A stretch of 64,000 bases of DNA from Megascapheus bottae (GCA_024803745.1 JANJXV010000193.1:1364001-1428000), one strand, 5' to 3'. Positions 23,185 through 34,487 are shown, numbered from the stretch's first letter. A program made the numbers and translations. The notes: generated by a model from the letters alone, not told the origin.

Positions 23185-24025
23185 CTATAATAAAACACAT
23201 GTCTATAGAGTGTATAGTCTATCCTAGATTTTTATGTCTATGTAGTTATGTTTATATCTCCAAAATTATGTCCAGAACTTTGGGTATCAACTATTCAATC
23301 ATCGCTCTACTACTGTTTGAAACTAATATCCATATATTAAGGATATCATGTACCTTTTGTTCCTTGGTCTTGACTTATCTCACTCAACAGGATTCACTCT
23401 AATTTCATCCACTACCCCAAAAATGCCATTATTATTTTTTTCTGTGCAGATCTTCTTTTTATGTATTTATATTTATTGTAATTTATAGAAGGGTTACATT
23501 ATATTCACCAGATAGAAGGTGCATTACTTCTCAAACTTTGATACCCCATGTAATGATATGGTCCCCATTTCCCTTCCCCTACCCCCATTCATGTTCATTT
23601 CTCCCCTTCCCTATCCAATTTCAAATAACCAATTAGGCACATATGAAATATATCAGAAAACAAGGTGAAATATTGTAACAATATGATATAACCAAGGGAT
23701 AGCAAAAGAGATAAGAGATCACATAGTTCATTAAGGACAACAATCACTCATTATATGAGTTTTGTTTCTTTATCTTGGAGGTCCTTACATTTAGTGTCAT
23801 ACTATTTGTCACGATGTCTCTAGATTTTGTTCTATTGTAAATCTCTGGTAGCAGAGCCCAAGGTTTCTACTGAATTTGACAAATGAGGGAGACTCTTGGG
23901 CCTATGTTCCTTTGAGTTTGGCTTACTTCAGTTAATATGATTTTTTTCCTTTTCATCCACTTCCCCGAGAATGCCATTATTTTATCTTGTCGGTTGGCTA
24001 TATATCATTCCATTGTGTGTGTGTG

Positions 24026-24064
<39 letters not shown>

Positions 24065-24135
24065 GCGTGTATCACATTTTTTGTAGTAGGGCATCTGGTT
24101 GTTTCCATCATCCAACCTCATTTTCTACAGATATT
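23185..24135 (-). mobile_element. Nested older L1 3' ends
   Basis: Two related L1 3'-end pieces in reverse orientation: 23185-23450, and 23452-23985 plus its continuation to about 24135. The 23452-23940 piece matches the array L1 3'UTR in order (aagggttacattatattcaccagatagaaggtgcatta, then a CCCTTCC tract, then the ORF2-end region) but is clearly diverged. The phrase 'tttcatccact' with 'gccattatt' occurs on both sides, at about 23405 and 23957, because two L1 ends overlap here. Confidence 0.7.
24014..24072. repeat. (TG)n microsatellite
   Basis: Nearly pure TG dinucleotides with a few C interruptions, inside an old L1 3' end. Confidence 0.95.
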
Positions 24136-25265
24136 TTTATAGTCTCTTTTTTATTTTCAGGGTAATGTATAGAGGGGTTACGATTACATTTACAGGTAGT
24201 GGACTGCATTACTTCTCACACATTTATTCCACTCCACATGTTTTTGTCCCCAGTTCCCTCTCCCCTCCCCTTCCCAATCATCTTGTTTCCCCCCTTCCCT
24301 TTCCTATTTGACATAAACAAATAAACATATATACAATATGCCAGGGAAAAATCAGATACAGTAAAAATCTGACATTAACCAAAGGGCAAAATAAGAGATG
24401 AGAAATAACATAGTAGATTAAGGACAAAAATCACACAAGATTAAGAACAATGATGACACAAGATATAGCTCTTGTTCCCATATCCTAGAGATCCTTTCAT
24501 TTAGCCTCATCCTATATGACCTTATATACCTAGGTTTTTGAGTTATTGTAATCCTCTGCTAGGAGAGTCCTAGATGTGAACTAATTATTACAAATGAGGG
24601 AAACCATTGAGCTTATGTTTCTTTGGGTCTGGCTGCTTCACTTAATATGAATTTTTCCAAGTCTTTCCATTTCCTTACAAATGGGGCGATGTCATTCCTT
24701 CTGATGGCAGCATAGCATTCCATTGTGTATAAGTACCACATCTTCTTGATTCAGTCATCTACTGAGTGGCATCTGGGTTGGTTTCATATCTTTGCTATGG
24801 TAAATAGTGCTGCAATGAGCATCATTGTGGTAGTGGCTTTAGTATGTCCTTTTTTCTGGACAATTGGGTAGATGCCAAGTAGTGGATTTGCTGGATCATA
24901 GGGGAGCTCTATGTTCAGTCTTTTGAGGAACCACCACACTGCTTTCCCTAGTGGTTGAACGAGTTTACACTCGCACCAACAGTGTAGGTGTGATCCCACC
25001 TGGTCACTTCCCCACCAGTATCTCTTATTAGATTTTTTGATAATGGCCATTCTGACTGGAGTCAGGTGGAATCTCAAAGTTGTTTTGATTTTCATTTCCC
25101 TTATTGCTAGAGATATGGAGCATTTCTTCATGTGTCTAAAGCCCATTTTAATTTTTTCTTCAGAGAATACTCTTTTAAGTCTTTAGCCCACCTTTTAATA
25201 GGATGGTTGTTTCTTTGAAGATTTGTTTGGGAGAGATTCATTTTTTTCAGCTATAGATATATTTT
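24136..25265 (-). mobile_element. Older L1, 3' end with ORF2 C-terminus
   Basis: Minus-strand 3'UTR (about 24140-24575, pyrimidine-rich CCCTCCCC tract on the plus strand) followed by ORF2 3' coding remnants (about 24576-25265). The open piece 24784-25146 reads as the ORF2 C-terminal region, with [16 protein letters not shown] and a CCHC-like segment. It is clearly diverged from the array L1, so from an older subfamily, and is truncated at its 5' end. Confidence 0.85.
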
Positions 25266-25302
25266 AGATAACCACATATATTTTTGTAGAAAAAAGAATG
25301 GA

Positions 25303-25432
25303 AGCCATCATGCTGGCTCACAACTTAATTTCAGCTACTTAGGAGGCTCAGGGCTTAGGATCACAGGTCAAAGCCAACCAGGGCCCTACAGTGTGTGAGA
25401 TCAAACTCTGTGAACATACAATGACTGTAAGA
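25303..25432 (+). mobile_element. 7SL-type SINE half
   Basis: B1/Alu-like sequence in forward orientation (ctggctcacaact, cagctacttaggaggctcag) with no Geo half attached. Confidence 0.6.
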
Positions 25433-25442
25433 GGAATCTCAC

Positions 25443-25645
25443 TGCCTGGGAATGTAGCCTAATGGTAGAGTGCTCACCTAGAATGCATGAAGACATAGGT
25501 TCTATTCACCGGTACCGCATATTCAGAAAAAAGCTAGAAGTGGCGCTGTGTTTAAAGAGGCAGAGCACTCACCTTGGGCAAGCGAGTCCAATGAAAATGT
25601 CTAGGCCCTGAGTCCAAGCCGTAGGACTGGCAAAAAAAAAAAGAG
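25443..25645 (+). mobile_element. IDL-Geo SINE
   Basis: A well-preserved dimer. The left ID-like half has a Pol III A-box-like taatggtagagtgctc and a B-box-like ggttctattc. The right Geo half starts at about 25538 with gaagtggcgctgtg, ends in aggactggc, and has an A-tail. Confidence 0.88.
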
Positions 25646-25744
25646 CAATCTTACTTAAGTAACAAGGAATGTACCCTATATTTATACAGACTGAAAAATT
25701 CATTAAGAAATTAGAAAATATGTATAAAGTGCATAATTTCTTTT

Positions 25745-25835
25745 GTGTGTTGGCACTGGGTCTTCAACTGAGTGCTTCAGCTCTATCCCTGACCTTTTCT
25801 GCTCAAGGCTAGCACTGTACCAATGCAGCCCCAAA
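25745..25835 (-). mobile_element. Geo SINE half, fragment
   Basis: Reverse Geo half with the motif ctgctcaaggctagcactgtacc. No left half is recognisable. Confidence 0.6.
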
Positions 25836-26060
25836 TCAACTATCTTCAATTGAGATATAAGCGATGAATATTTCAGGGTGCTTCATGAAAAACATTTTTA
25901 TAAATTGAAACTTTCAACACAGTCTTATTTTAGTATGAATGTTGAGATGGGAAGAGACAGAAAAAGTGAAATGTTTCCTGATCCCCATAGGGAAGAGACT
26001 CAGCAGAACCACTGTGGTCTGCAGGCTTCTTTGTGAGTTTTGTTTGCTTGTTTGATTTTT

Positions 26061-26266
26061 GTCAATTGTGGGGCTTGAACTCTGGGCCTGGGCACTGTCC
26101 CTGAGCTCTTCAGCTCAAGGCTAGTGCTTTAATCTGTGAGCCACAGTGCCACTTCTGGTTTTTCTGGCAGTTAACTGGGTACTTTGGCTGGCTTTAAACT
26201 TTGATTCTCAGATCTTAGCCTCCTGAGTAGCTAAGATTATAGGTGTGAGGTACCATCACCAGGCTG
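26061..26266 (-). mobile_element. Composite 7SL-Geo SINE
   Basis: Full reverse-oriented copy: Geo half (ttgaactctgggcctgggc, gagctcttcagctcaaggc) joined at a gttaactggg-type linker to a B1-like half (ctcctgagtagctaag). Confidence 0.85.
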
Positions 26267-26629
26267 CTGCTCTGTTACTATGCAGGTTCTGGATCAAGAA
26301 CTTCAAGTTCTTACTTCAATTTTTTCTTCTCTTGCCTGATACTCTGCCATTTCAACGAAGCCCCAGTTCCTGGTCTTTGTTGGTTAATGAGAGATATTAT
26401 GATTTTCTAATATTCAGAGCAATGATTATAAAACCCAGCATTTTACTTACTTGAATAAATTAAGAGACAGGACCTAGTGAGATGGAAAACAAAATTTTTT
26501 TTCAAGTTGCTATCCTGTTCTAATGCATAAGTCTGGCTATTTTGCTTACACACAAATATGTATTTTACCAATTTCTACTCTATTTTTGCTTAGCTTACAT
26601 CCACCACTGCCATTTCATAGATTTTGTTG

Positions 26630-26898
26630 TTGTTGTTTGCGGTGCTTGAACTCTGTGCCTGGGCTGTTCCTCAGATCTTCAGTTCAATGCCAGTGCTCTA
26701 CTACTTTTGATTTGGCCAGTCCTGGCCTTGAACTCAGGGACTGAGCACTGTCCTTATATTTTCTCAAGGCTAGGGCTCTACCACTTCAGCCTCAGCACCA
26801 CTTCCAGCATTTTTCTATGTATGTGATATTGAGGAATTGAACCCAGGTCTTCGTGCATGGTATGCAAGCACTCTACCACTAGGCCAAACTCCCAGCAC
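26630..26898 (-). mobile_element. Geo half interrupted by IDL-Geo SINE
   Basis: A Geo half (26630-26708) is broken off at the position where a complete reverse IDL-Geo element starts (26712-26898, ending ctctaccactaggccaa). This is a nested insertion or a close tandem. Confidence 0.75.
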
Positions 26899-26947
26899 AA
26901 AATTATTCATCATTACTATTAGCTATCTTCTTTTTTTTTATTATTGA

Positions 26948-27172
26948 TTCGTCATGTTGCTTGGACTTTGGGCCTGGACTGTCCCTGACCTCTTCAGCTC
27001 AAGGCTAGCGCTCTTCCTCTACAGCTCCATTTTTGGTTTCTGGTAGTTAATTGGTGATGTAAGTCTCACAAACATATGTGTCCAGGCTGGCTTTGGGCTT
27101 TGAACCAAGATCCTCCAATCTCTGCCTACATAGTAGGTAGAATTACATGCTTCAGCCAGCAGTGCCTGACTG
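26948..27172 (-). mobile_element. Composite 7SL-Geo SINE
   Basis: Reverse orientation, Geo half then gttaattggtgatgtaagtctc linker and B1-like half. Directly followed by a long microsatellite. Confidence 0.8.
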
Positions 27173-27173
27173 T

Positions 27174-27295
27174 TTGATGTCTCTGTCTCTGTCTTTCTGT
27201 CTGTCTGTCTCTGTCTGTCTGCCTGTCTGTCTCTCTGGCTCTCTGTCTCTCTCTCTGTCTCTGTCTCTCTCTCTCTGTCTCTCTCTGTCTCTCTG

Positions 27296-27371
<76 letters not shown>

Positions 27372-27381
27372 GTCTCTCTTT
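27174..27381. repeat. (TCTG)n/(CT)n compound microsatellite
   Basis: About 208 bp of CTGT and CT repeats. The Ser/Leu-rich reading frame over it (27147-27398) is a repeat translation, not a gene. Confidence 0.97.
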
Positions 27382-27382
27382 T

Positions 27383-27672
27383 GGTTGTAAGACTTTAATT
27401 GTGCACCTGGGCAGTGTCCCTGGGCTCTTCAGCTCAAGGCTACAACCTTAAACACCTTGAGCCACAGTGTCACTTCTGGTTTTCTGGTGCTTAAGTGGAA
27501 GAAACAGTTTCATGCACTTTAGTGTCTGGCCTGGCTTTGAACTGTGATCCTCAGAACCCAACCTTCTGAGATCATTTCCAGATTTTTTTTGGTGTAAGTG
27601 GTACAGAGTAATTGAACACAGGGCTTTGTGCATACTAGGCAAGCAAACTACCACTAGTGTGCACTCCAGCCT
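27383..27672 (-). mobile_element. Truncated 7SL-Geo SINE with an IDL half
   Basis: 27383-27570 is a reverse composite element cut within its B1-like half. 27574-27672 is the reverse ID-like half of an IDL-Geo element (aggcaagcaaactaccactag). Confidence 0.72.
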
Positions 27673-27697
27673 TAGATAAGGGCTTTCTTTTTCTTTT

Positions 27698-27918
27698 TCT
27701 TTTTTTCACTCATGGGGCTTGAACTCTGGGCCTGGATGTTTACCTTAAGCTCTTCAGCTCAAGGCAAGAGCTCTACCACTTGAGGCACATTGTCATTTTG
27801 AATTTTCTGGATTATTTGGAAATAAGATTCTCACAGATTTTTATGCCTGGGCCGTCTTTGAACCTCGATCCTCCAGGGTAGCTAGGATTACCAGGGTGAG
27901 CCACCAGTCACGGGCATT
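27698..27918 (-). mobile_element. Composite 7SL-Geo SINE
   Basis: Reverse copy: cttgaactctgggcctgg, gctcttcagctcaaggc, then B1-like half ending gtgagccaccagtcacgggc. Confidence 0.83.
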
Positions 27919-27929
27919 AAATTATTATT

Positions 27930-28070
27930 TTTTGCATGTCCTATGGCTTCAACTCATGGCCAGAGCACTATCCTAGGGCTTGCTCAAGGATAGCACTTTA
28001 CTTCAGCCAGCCAACTCCCGGTCCAAATAGGCCACTCTTGAAGCTAGAATTACAGAGATCGGCCATAATA
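27930..28070 (-). mobile_element. Degraded Geo-type SINE
   Basis: The order ttcaactcatggcc, gcactatcc and gcttgctcaagga suggests an eroded Geo-containing element. Confidence 0.45.
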
Positions 28071-28167
28071 CTGGCATGTTGTTATCTAAGTATATAATTT
28101 TTCTTCTATTTTTGATGGCTTTTCCTTAGTGTACATATTTCCTACATATTTTATGGAAAACTTCCTT

Positions 28168-28378
28168 CCCACTGGGGCCATAAGTTAAGCCTAGTGGAAG
28201 CGTTCTTGCCGAGCATGAATGAAGACCCAAGTTCAATTCCTCAGCACAACATTGATAAAAAAAGATAAAAGTGGTGCTGTGGCACATGTGATAGAACTTG
28301 CGCCTTAAGAATAAACAAAAACAAAAACAAGGATAGTGCTCAGGTCCTGAGTCTAAGCCCAGTACTGGCAAAAAAAAA
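28168..28378 (+). mobile_element. IDL-Geo SINE
   Basis: Forward dimer: ID-like half with cctagtggaagcg and agttcaattcctcagc; Geo half with aagtggtgctgtggc and an A-rich interruption; A-tail at 28370-28378. Confidence 0.82.
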
Positions 28379-28402
28379 TTCTGCCCAAAGTAGACATTTA
28401 AA

Positions 28403-28545
28403 CTTATTGTACTTTTCAAAAAATTTGTTGTTCAAGGTGATATACAAAGAGATTGCTGTTACATATGTAATGAGTACATTTCTTGTAAGCACTGTTACCC
28501 CCTCCCCCATTTTCTCTTTCCTTTCCCCCCAAGTCATAAATTTCA
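28403..28545 (-). mobile_element. LINE 3'-end-like fragment (second copy)
   Basis: Same repeat as 21765-21880, including the acatatgtaatgagtacatttctt block and the CCCCCTCCCCC tract. Two copies with the same boundaries make it an interspersed repeat; LINE origin is inferred. Confidence 0.48.
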
Positions 28546-28849
28546 TTTACAACAAATATATATGTATTTTCATTCCTGAAAAAAATAGTTTAAAATGTGT
28601 TCAAATAAATGATGTAGGTTGATATATTTATCAAAATGGATTACTTGAACTCTAAAATAAACATTCTAAGTAATTTTTCTCATAAAATTGTAGTAATGCT
28701 ATAAAACTAATATAAAAGGAATTTTAGTTATTAATTTCTTATGTTTTACCTTTAACATTATTACACTAAGCATACTGTTTATGGTATTAATACAGACAGC
28801 ATGAAATATGATTATGTAAAAAAATTAAATGATTAAAAATAGTAAGTTT
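28546..28849. other. Intergenic DNA, nothing recognised
   Basis: Strongly AT-rich, no coding signal. Confidence 0.55.
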
Positions 28850-29142
28850 GGGGGCCAGTAGTTTGGCTTGGTGGCACACACCCTGGACTGGCAAAAAAGA
28901 AGTAGGGTTAGATAAATCAGATTTATTTCCAAATGTGTGGAAAATGGTATGATTTCTTGTTTGGCTAGTCCTGCGGCTTGAACTGAGGGACCAGGAACTG
29001 TCCTTGGCCACATTTGTTCAAGGGTGGCACTCTTACACCTGAGCAACAGTGCCCCATCTGCTTTTTCTGTGTATGCAGTGTCGAGGAATTGAATCAAGGT
29101 CTTCTTGTATAGAAGGCGAGCACTCTACAACTAGGCAACATT
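28850..29142 (-). mobile_element. SINE cluster: short 7SL/Geo remnant and IDL-Geo
   Basis: 28850-28900 is an internally deleted SINE remnant, forward on the plus strand (gccagtagtttggcttggtggcacacaccc, then ctggactggcaaaa). 28958-29142 is a reverse IDL-Geo dimer ending ctctacaactaggca. Confidence 0.7.
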
Positions 29143-29564
29143 AAAAGCCAAAGTAGATTTTTGATGCTATTGTGGAGTTTTAATTTTCTTAAATATTTGT
29201 ACAAAGCACAATGGATATATAAACAGACTTGAACTCACAGAACAGAGTCCCACATAATATTACAGTTACTCTGGCACTTCTCCCGATTGACAAAACACAT
29301 TTCCAGGCATCTGCTCTGTCCTTCAGCTTTGGTAGCTGACTTGTCTTTCCATGGAGGCCTGGCCTGGATTCCTGGTGATTCCATGCATTTCATAGTTCCC
29401 TGTATATCCAGTAAGGTTGTCTTCTATGGGACCAGACCTGTCTGGTTTTTGGCCCACCCAGGACCTATGTGTCTGAGGTCTCACATTATAAGTGGAAAAT
29501 AAAACACAGTATAATAAGCACTGAAGAACTGCACACCATAATATTAACAATGAGAGTTTAATAG
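29143..29564. other. Intergenic DNA before a decayed coding region
   Basis: No repeat recognised. It may be the 3' flank or 3'UTR of the minus-strand coding-like region that follows, but no polyadenylation site is identified with confidence. Confidence 0.4.
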
Positions 29565-30917
29565 TTAGCAAAGTAAATACAATGAATACTTGACAAGAAT
29601 CATGAGAGCAAGATAAAGAGACGTCTTTTTAGGAAGGGGACAGGGAAGCTCTAAATCCAGACTGGCCTCCAAGTTGCCTTCAGACAGTAATTCTACTTCC
29701 GAGTCCTCAGAAGGGTCTCCTTCCTCATGAGAAACAGAATGTCCTTCCTGAGTTAAGAGGGGGATGGATTCTGGTTTGTCGAATGGAGATTGAGTCTCTT
29801 TTAGTGAGATGGATGGGTCTGGATATTCTGTGAGGATGGATTCATTTTCCTCCAATGAATCCAGTATTGAGAGTACACTTGCTGTTTCCCATGGGGACAT
29901 TTTCCATGAGCCCAGCGTGTGCCCCTTCAGCTTGCACAATAAGTGGAGTGTTACTCTGACTCAGATGGACTGACTCTGGGTGGAGTGTGAAAGGAAACGG
30001 AAGGAAATCTGGCTGCTCTTTTTCTTCCTCCATAGTATCTGCAGGTTCAACTGTGTCACACATGGGGTTCAGAGCAAAAGATATATCCATAGGACTCTAA
30101 ACCTGTTTGGTAATTTCTACAGAAGGCCCATGCTTTCTGGAGTGCATCAGTCACCAGCTCCATTGGTGGGTTTTTCATCCGGAGTTCAGGATAAGCTCTT
30201 ACACGATGACCCAAACGTAAGAATAGAAATAGGTACAGAGTGGACAGAGTGGACTCTGCAAGTTGAAGTGTCACTCAACTTCCATGAGGATCTAATGGAG
30301 GAACCTGTAGAACTGGAGTTTGGACTTAACACTGAGGAGGTGTAGGGTCTTTCTAATGAGTGCTTATTCCCGAGTCCTTTCAGAGGACAGACATTACCTG
30401 GCTGACACCACCCATAAAGGGCATTTTGCCAAGCTCTGTAGAAGTAAGGGCCAACCAATATCTAGACCACATGGGCTTCCTACTCACAGGTTCTGAGGCA
30501 CCCACACCAGGACTTCTACTTTTTCTTGGTCTTACTGGTCGCATATTCCTCCAGCTGGTCAAAAAGTTTGTGTTTAGAAGAGCAGGTCCAAAGCCGACAT
30601 GTGGAGCCTCATGTAGAGCTTGAGTTGTGTCAGGGTGTGGCAGTTCTTGAACTCGTAGAAATCACTCGGGTAGAAGTCCATTCACATCGTATAGATGGAA
30701 CACATGATGCAGTGGGCACATTCGGTACAAGGAAAGTGAGAGCCTTCTCTCTCCATCCTGAGCCTTTTACCAAAGCCCCTTTCTTGCAGGATTCTAATGC
30801 TGTGGCTGTCCTGCAGAGATGTGCACTTATGTGCTGGGAGGGGGGTAAGAGACACTCGAGAACAGGATGACTTTTACACCCCACTTCCAGAAGCTTCTGA
30901 GAGAGGCCTCTATGCAT
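29565..30917 (-). pseudogene. Unidentified decayed coding region
   Basis: Reading the minus strand from 30917 to 29565, coding-like sequence continues through several frames in an orderly way. First comes a Cys-containing stretch near 30690-30760 (two close Cys pairs, CTECAHCIMC). Next is YEFKNCHTLTQLKLYMRLH near 30600-30660, then RAYPELRMKNPP near 30180-30210. Last is an acidic Ser/Glu/Pro-rich tail in 29565-30090. In-frame stops and frame changes separate these blocks (for example a TGA at about 30695 and near 30570). I do not recognise the family. The even composition and acidic tail look protein-like, and I infer a pseudogene or a diverged multi-exon gene. Confidence 0.5.
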
Positions 30918-31004
30918 CTGTCCAAAGTAAACGCACCTTAAATTAACTAAGTAAATGCTCTAAATAAATCAATAAGTGAATGCTCTAAATAAAGAACTAA
31001 ATGC

Positions 31005-31215
31005 TCATTCCTCTAATCTTAGCCACCCAGCAGGCTGAGCTCTGAAGATCACAGTGGAAAGCCAGTCTAGTCAGTAAAAGTCTAAAGGCACTTGTCTTCA
31101 ATTAGGCAGCAAAAAGCCAGAACTTGACCTATGACTCAAATGGTACAGTGCTAATTTTTGAACACCAAACGGATGGCATTTAGACCTGGGTTCAGGTTCA
31201 AGTGGCAGCACTGGA
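31005..31215 (+). mobile_element. Composite 7SL-Geo SINE, degraded
   Basis: Forward B1-like start (attcctctaatcttagccacccagcaggctgag) and an eroded Geo half with a gtacagtgctaa motif. Confidence 0.62.
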
Positions 31216-31981
31216 CCACACACCAAAATGTAAATGCTTTCAGGTTCTAACAGGCAAAGCTATCACAATCCCTCCCTGATGGCTCAAAAGTGATTCAGCC
31301 CCCAGCTTTTCCTCTGACTCCAGTATTTCACAGGCCTCCGCCATTAGTACTGACACCTCATTTCTTACTGGGAAATGGGATTTCCTAGGATGTCACCTAG
31401 GTGAGGGCTGCAGTTGGGAGCCACTTACTCATGCCTGAAATCCAACTTCTCAGTAAGCACACTGTTGAGACTCCAGTAGCTTGTGAGGGAAATGAAATGG
31501 CATGGTGTCCCAGTCATAATAAAGTAGTTTGTGCACTTGTATCATGCTTAGCTCCCCTGTGAACACCCCAGTGAACCAAACAGGCTCAGAGAGGAGCCAA
31601 GTATTCCAAGGCTTGGCCAGGAGTGGTGAGCAAACATGGGTTTGGAGGGGGAACACTCACTTTTTCAAGAGAATTTCCAGCAACTACTACATTGTCCTCC
31701 ACTATTTGAAATTGTGCAGGAAGTTTCCCACATAAAAGAGATCACCTCTCTGGTAGGCAGGGATCAGCTTTGTCAGCAGCATCTCCAACAGGCCTTCCTC
31801 CAGGATCCATAGGTTACAAGGCTCATTCAGAGTCTGAGCTGACTTACCATCACACTGTATTGGCAAAACAGTGGATATTTCAAACGTAGGAATGGGACCA
31901 CACTTCACACTGAGGAATTGGTATAGAGTAGATTGGAAATGACACACTCTAATCTCAGTATAGTCACTTGAAAGCACACAA
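31216..31981. other. Unique DNA flanking the inverted S copy
   Basis: No gene seen. This is the natural flank of the L1-free copy of spacer S. It is absent from every array unit, where an L1 poly-A occupies the position instead. Confidence 0.6.
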
Positions 31982-33376
31982 GAAGGTTGTAGTTTGTGGG
32001 CAGGATGATGGGTTCAAATAGGTTTCCTCTCAATATACCTCACCTGAGTTGCCCTGGAGTTTCCTGGCTTTCTTCCTAGAGAAATGCCTGATATACTGGA
32101 ATTTTGTCTTGGCCCTGATCCAGCATCTACTTCTTCAAGTGAGACATCCATATCTCTCATGCCTGAGATCCGAGCCTCCTGACCTTTGGCAACAGCACAG
32201 CAACATCTTTCTTCCTCCTGAGCCACAGGCCAAGGGAGCTGACTTGAGCTGGTTGTCACATACAGTGGCTTGGTTACCAGGGTTCCATATTCTGTTCCAT
32301 TGTGAGGGAGGTAGGGTCACCTTTCAAGGCCCAATGACCAAAGCTCCTTGCTCACAGAACACCTCCCCAAAGACATACTGGAGGCTGAATCTCCCTTCCC
32401 ACCTCACATATGGATGTAGTAAACAGCACACCTTTTTGTTCAAATCCCAAGTCATTAACTAGGCGTAAGTGCTAGCTTGGTCTCAGGCTCAAGGAGCCTT
32501 TCTTAGGTAAGATCCAAACTTAACTGTCACTATTCCCCTTAGCCTTCACAAGACATTTTGCTTCACAGTGCCTTCTCAGCTTGCATTTTGCCTCTTGCAC
32601 ATTTTTTTGCTAGTCCTGGGACTTGACCTCAGAGCCTGACCATTGTTCTTAGGCTTTCTTTAGGCTATAGCTGTCCCACCAAGCCACAGCACCACTTCCA
32701 GAGTTTTCTATGTATATGGTACTGCAGAATCAAACCGGACTCTTTTTGTGTGGTAGCCAAGCACTCTACAAATAGATGAAAGACCCAGGCCATCTTGCAC
32801 ATATTTTTCACTTCAATCTACTAGGACGTTGTTAGGTTTCTGTATCCTAATCTATTTTTCTTCCTGATGAATATCTGTGCTGTCATCTTTAAAAATGCAA
32901 GTGGGAAAATCACAGAAGCATTGGTGACATAAAAAAGTCTTACAGACATAGATAAGTGTTCATTCTTTGTAGGAAAAAGGATATTTTGATATGATGATGA
33001 TGACTATTTATAAATACTTAATCGGGGTTTAGACTTTGGCCCAGTGGTAGAGTGCTTGCCTAGCATCCATGAAGATCTAGGTTTGAGTCCTTAATATCAC
33101 ACAGATATAAAAATCCATATGGCAATGTGGCTCAAGTTTCAGAGGGCTAGACTTGGGTAAAGCCAAGAGCAGTGCTCAGGCCCTGAGTTCAAGCCCCAGG
33201 AATGGCAGAAAAAACAAAAGAAAAGAAAAGAAAAGAAATGTGCTTTTTACAAGTTATTCACTCACAGCATTTGCCTCTGAATTCTTCGCTTCTGCATCTT
33301 GTGACTTATCCCTTTTCCCTCAATGTAGACAAGAAAAACAGATTTTATTACTTCCTATCCTGTTGTCCAATCTTTG
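31982..33376. repeat. S', diverged inverted copy of spacer S without L1
   Basis: Read in reverse complement, this matches spacer S from about 1510 to 2885, including both SINEs at the same places (Geo/IDL at 32597-32790 and 33010-33225). The TCA/TGA microsatellite is present at about 32985-32997 with only about 3-4 repeats. Identity is far lower than among array copies. Homology stops at about 31982, exactly where the L1 poly-A begins in the array, and at about 33376, where the L1 5' region abuts S. It looks like the older, unamplified version of this sequence. Confidence 0.85.
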
Positions 33377-33404
33377 GATATTAATTCAAAATACAATATT
33401 GCCT

Positions 33405-33475
33405 GAGATATTGTGTGTGTGCATGTGTGTGTGTATCTGCCAACGTGTGCATGCACACATGTGTACAGGGTTTAG
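33405..33475. repeat. (TG)n-rich stretch
   Basis: An interrupted TG/CATG alternating purine-pyrimidine tract directly beside the end of S'. Confidence 0.8.
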
Positions 33476-33499
33476 GGCTTACTCATAGGGCCTGTGTGA

Positions 33500-33860
33500 T
33501 AACCCTCAGCATCTTTTCCTCAAAGGTATTGGTCTTTCACTTGTAGCTTATTATAGCTAATTGGAGTTGAGAGATTCACTCAATTTCTTGCCCTGTGCAT
33601 TGGAACCCAGTGCTGGGTTCTCATATTGTTAATTGTAGCTATAGAGAAGCCTGAGGTCTGGGGATCCTCGTTAGAATCCAGCCCCTGAAAGAAAGTCACT
33701 GATAGAAATCTTTATCTTCAGTTAAGCACGAATAAATAAGGCAAAAGTGGAACTGTGGCTCAGTTCCTCTTGTAGCAGCCATGAGAAAATTAGTAATTGG
33801 CAGCACCTGGTCCCTGAGAGAAATCCTTAGCACTGGTTCAAAAAAGGAAAGAAAATAATG
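33500..33860. mobile_element. Two eroded SINE remnants
   Basis: 33500-33660 is a reverse Geo/B1-like remnant. 33738-33860 is a forward Geo half (aagtggaactgtggctcag). Both are strongly diverged. Confidence 0.45.
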
Positions 33861-34295
33861 AAAAAAATTAAAACTTGCTGAGGAATCCATAAGGATAAAC
33901 GTGCCTGTGAATAATCTTGTCATTTCAGATTCCCTCAAGAGCTTATGTCTCTCTATATTTTTTTCAAGTTTTTTTAAAGATATTTACATATTTTCTATCT
34001 TTCTTAAACAGAGATAGCCATCCACAAAGCACAAACACAAACTCTCACACAGTATACCACCCAGCCATAAGTGTCTGGCTATGTATATATGTATAGTCAT
34101 ATGTATTGATCTGTCTCTCTATACTAATATATTAATGCATAAACATATGTATTTAGAAAAACAGGAAACATACATAGATAGGTCTCAGGCATTTCCAGAT
34201 TTTGTGCAAGTCTTCTGAGTGCAACTTACCATTGTATTGTTTGTCAAGATAGAGTCCCTCTAACTTTTGGCCAGCTTCTTGTCCTTTGATACTTT
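33861..34295. other. Intergenic DNA, nothing recognised
   Basis: AT-rich with short TA/CA alternations (about 34080-34150). No coding signal. Confidence 0.5.
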
Positions 34296-34487
34296 TTTCT
34301 GCCAGTCCTCGGTTTTGAACGCTAGGCCTGGATGCTGTCACTGAGCTTGAGCTTCTTGCATTCAGTAGTTTATTGCAGATAAGAGTCTCATGGAGTTTCT
34401 GTCCTGGGCTGGCTTTGAATTGTGATCCTCAGATCTCAAACTCCTGAGTAGCTAGGATGACAGTCTTGAGCTACCAGTACCTGGTTC
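34296..34487 (-). mobile_element. Composite 7SL-Geo SINE
   Basis: Reverse copy with an internal deletion in the Geo half: gccagtcctcggttttgaac, then gataagagtctcatgg and ctcctgagtagctagg. Confidence 0.78.

Noticed and set aside
23401..23990. Possible target-site duplication around the L1 piece 23452-23940 ('tttcatccact' on both sides)
   Set aside because: The repeated phrase is itself ordinary L1 3'-end sequence, so it more likely reflects two overlapping L1 ends than a duplication of the target.
25443..25645. tRNA-like A and B boxes in SINEs
   Set aside because: They belong to the ID-like half of IDL-Geo SINEs; no cloverleaf with anticodon and acceptor stem is intact.
27147..27398. Ser/Leu/Val-rich ORF
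   Set aside because: Translation of a CT/CTGT microsatellite.
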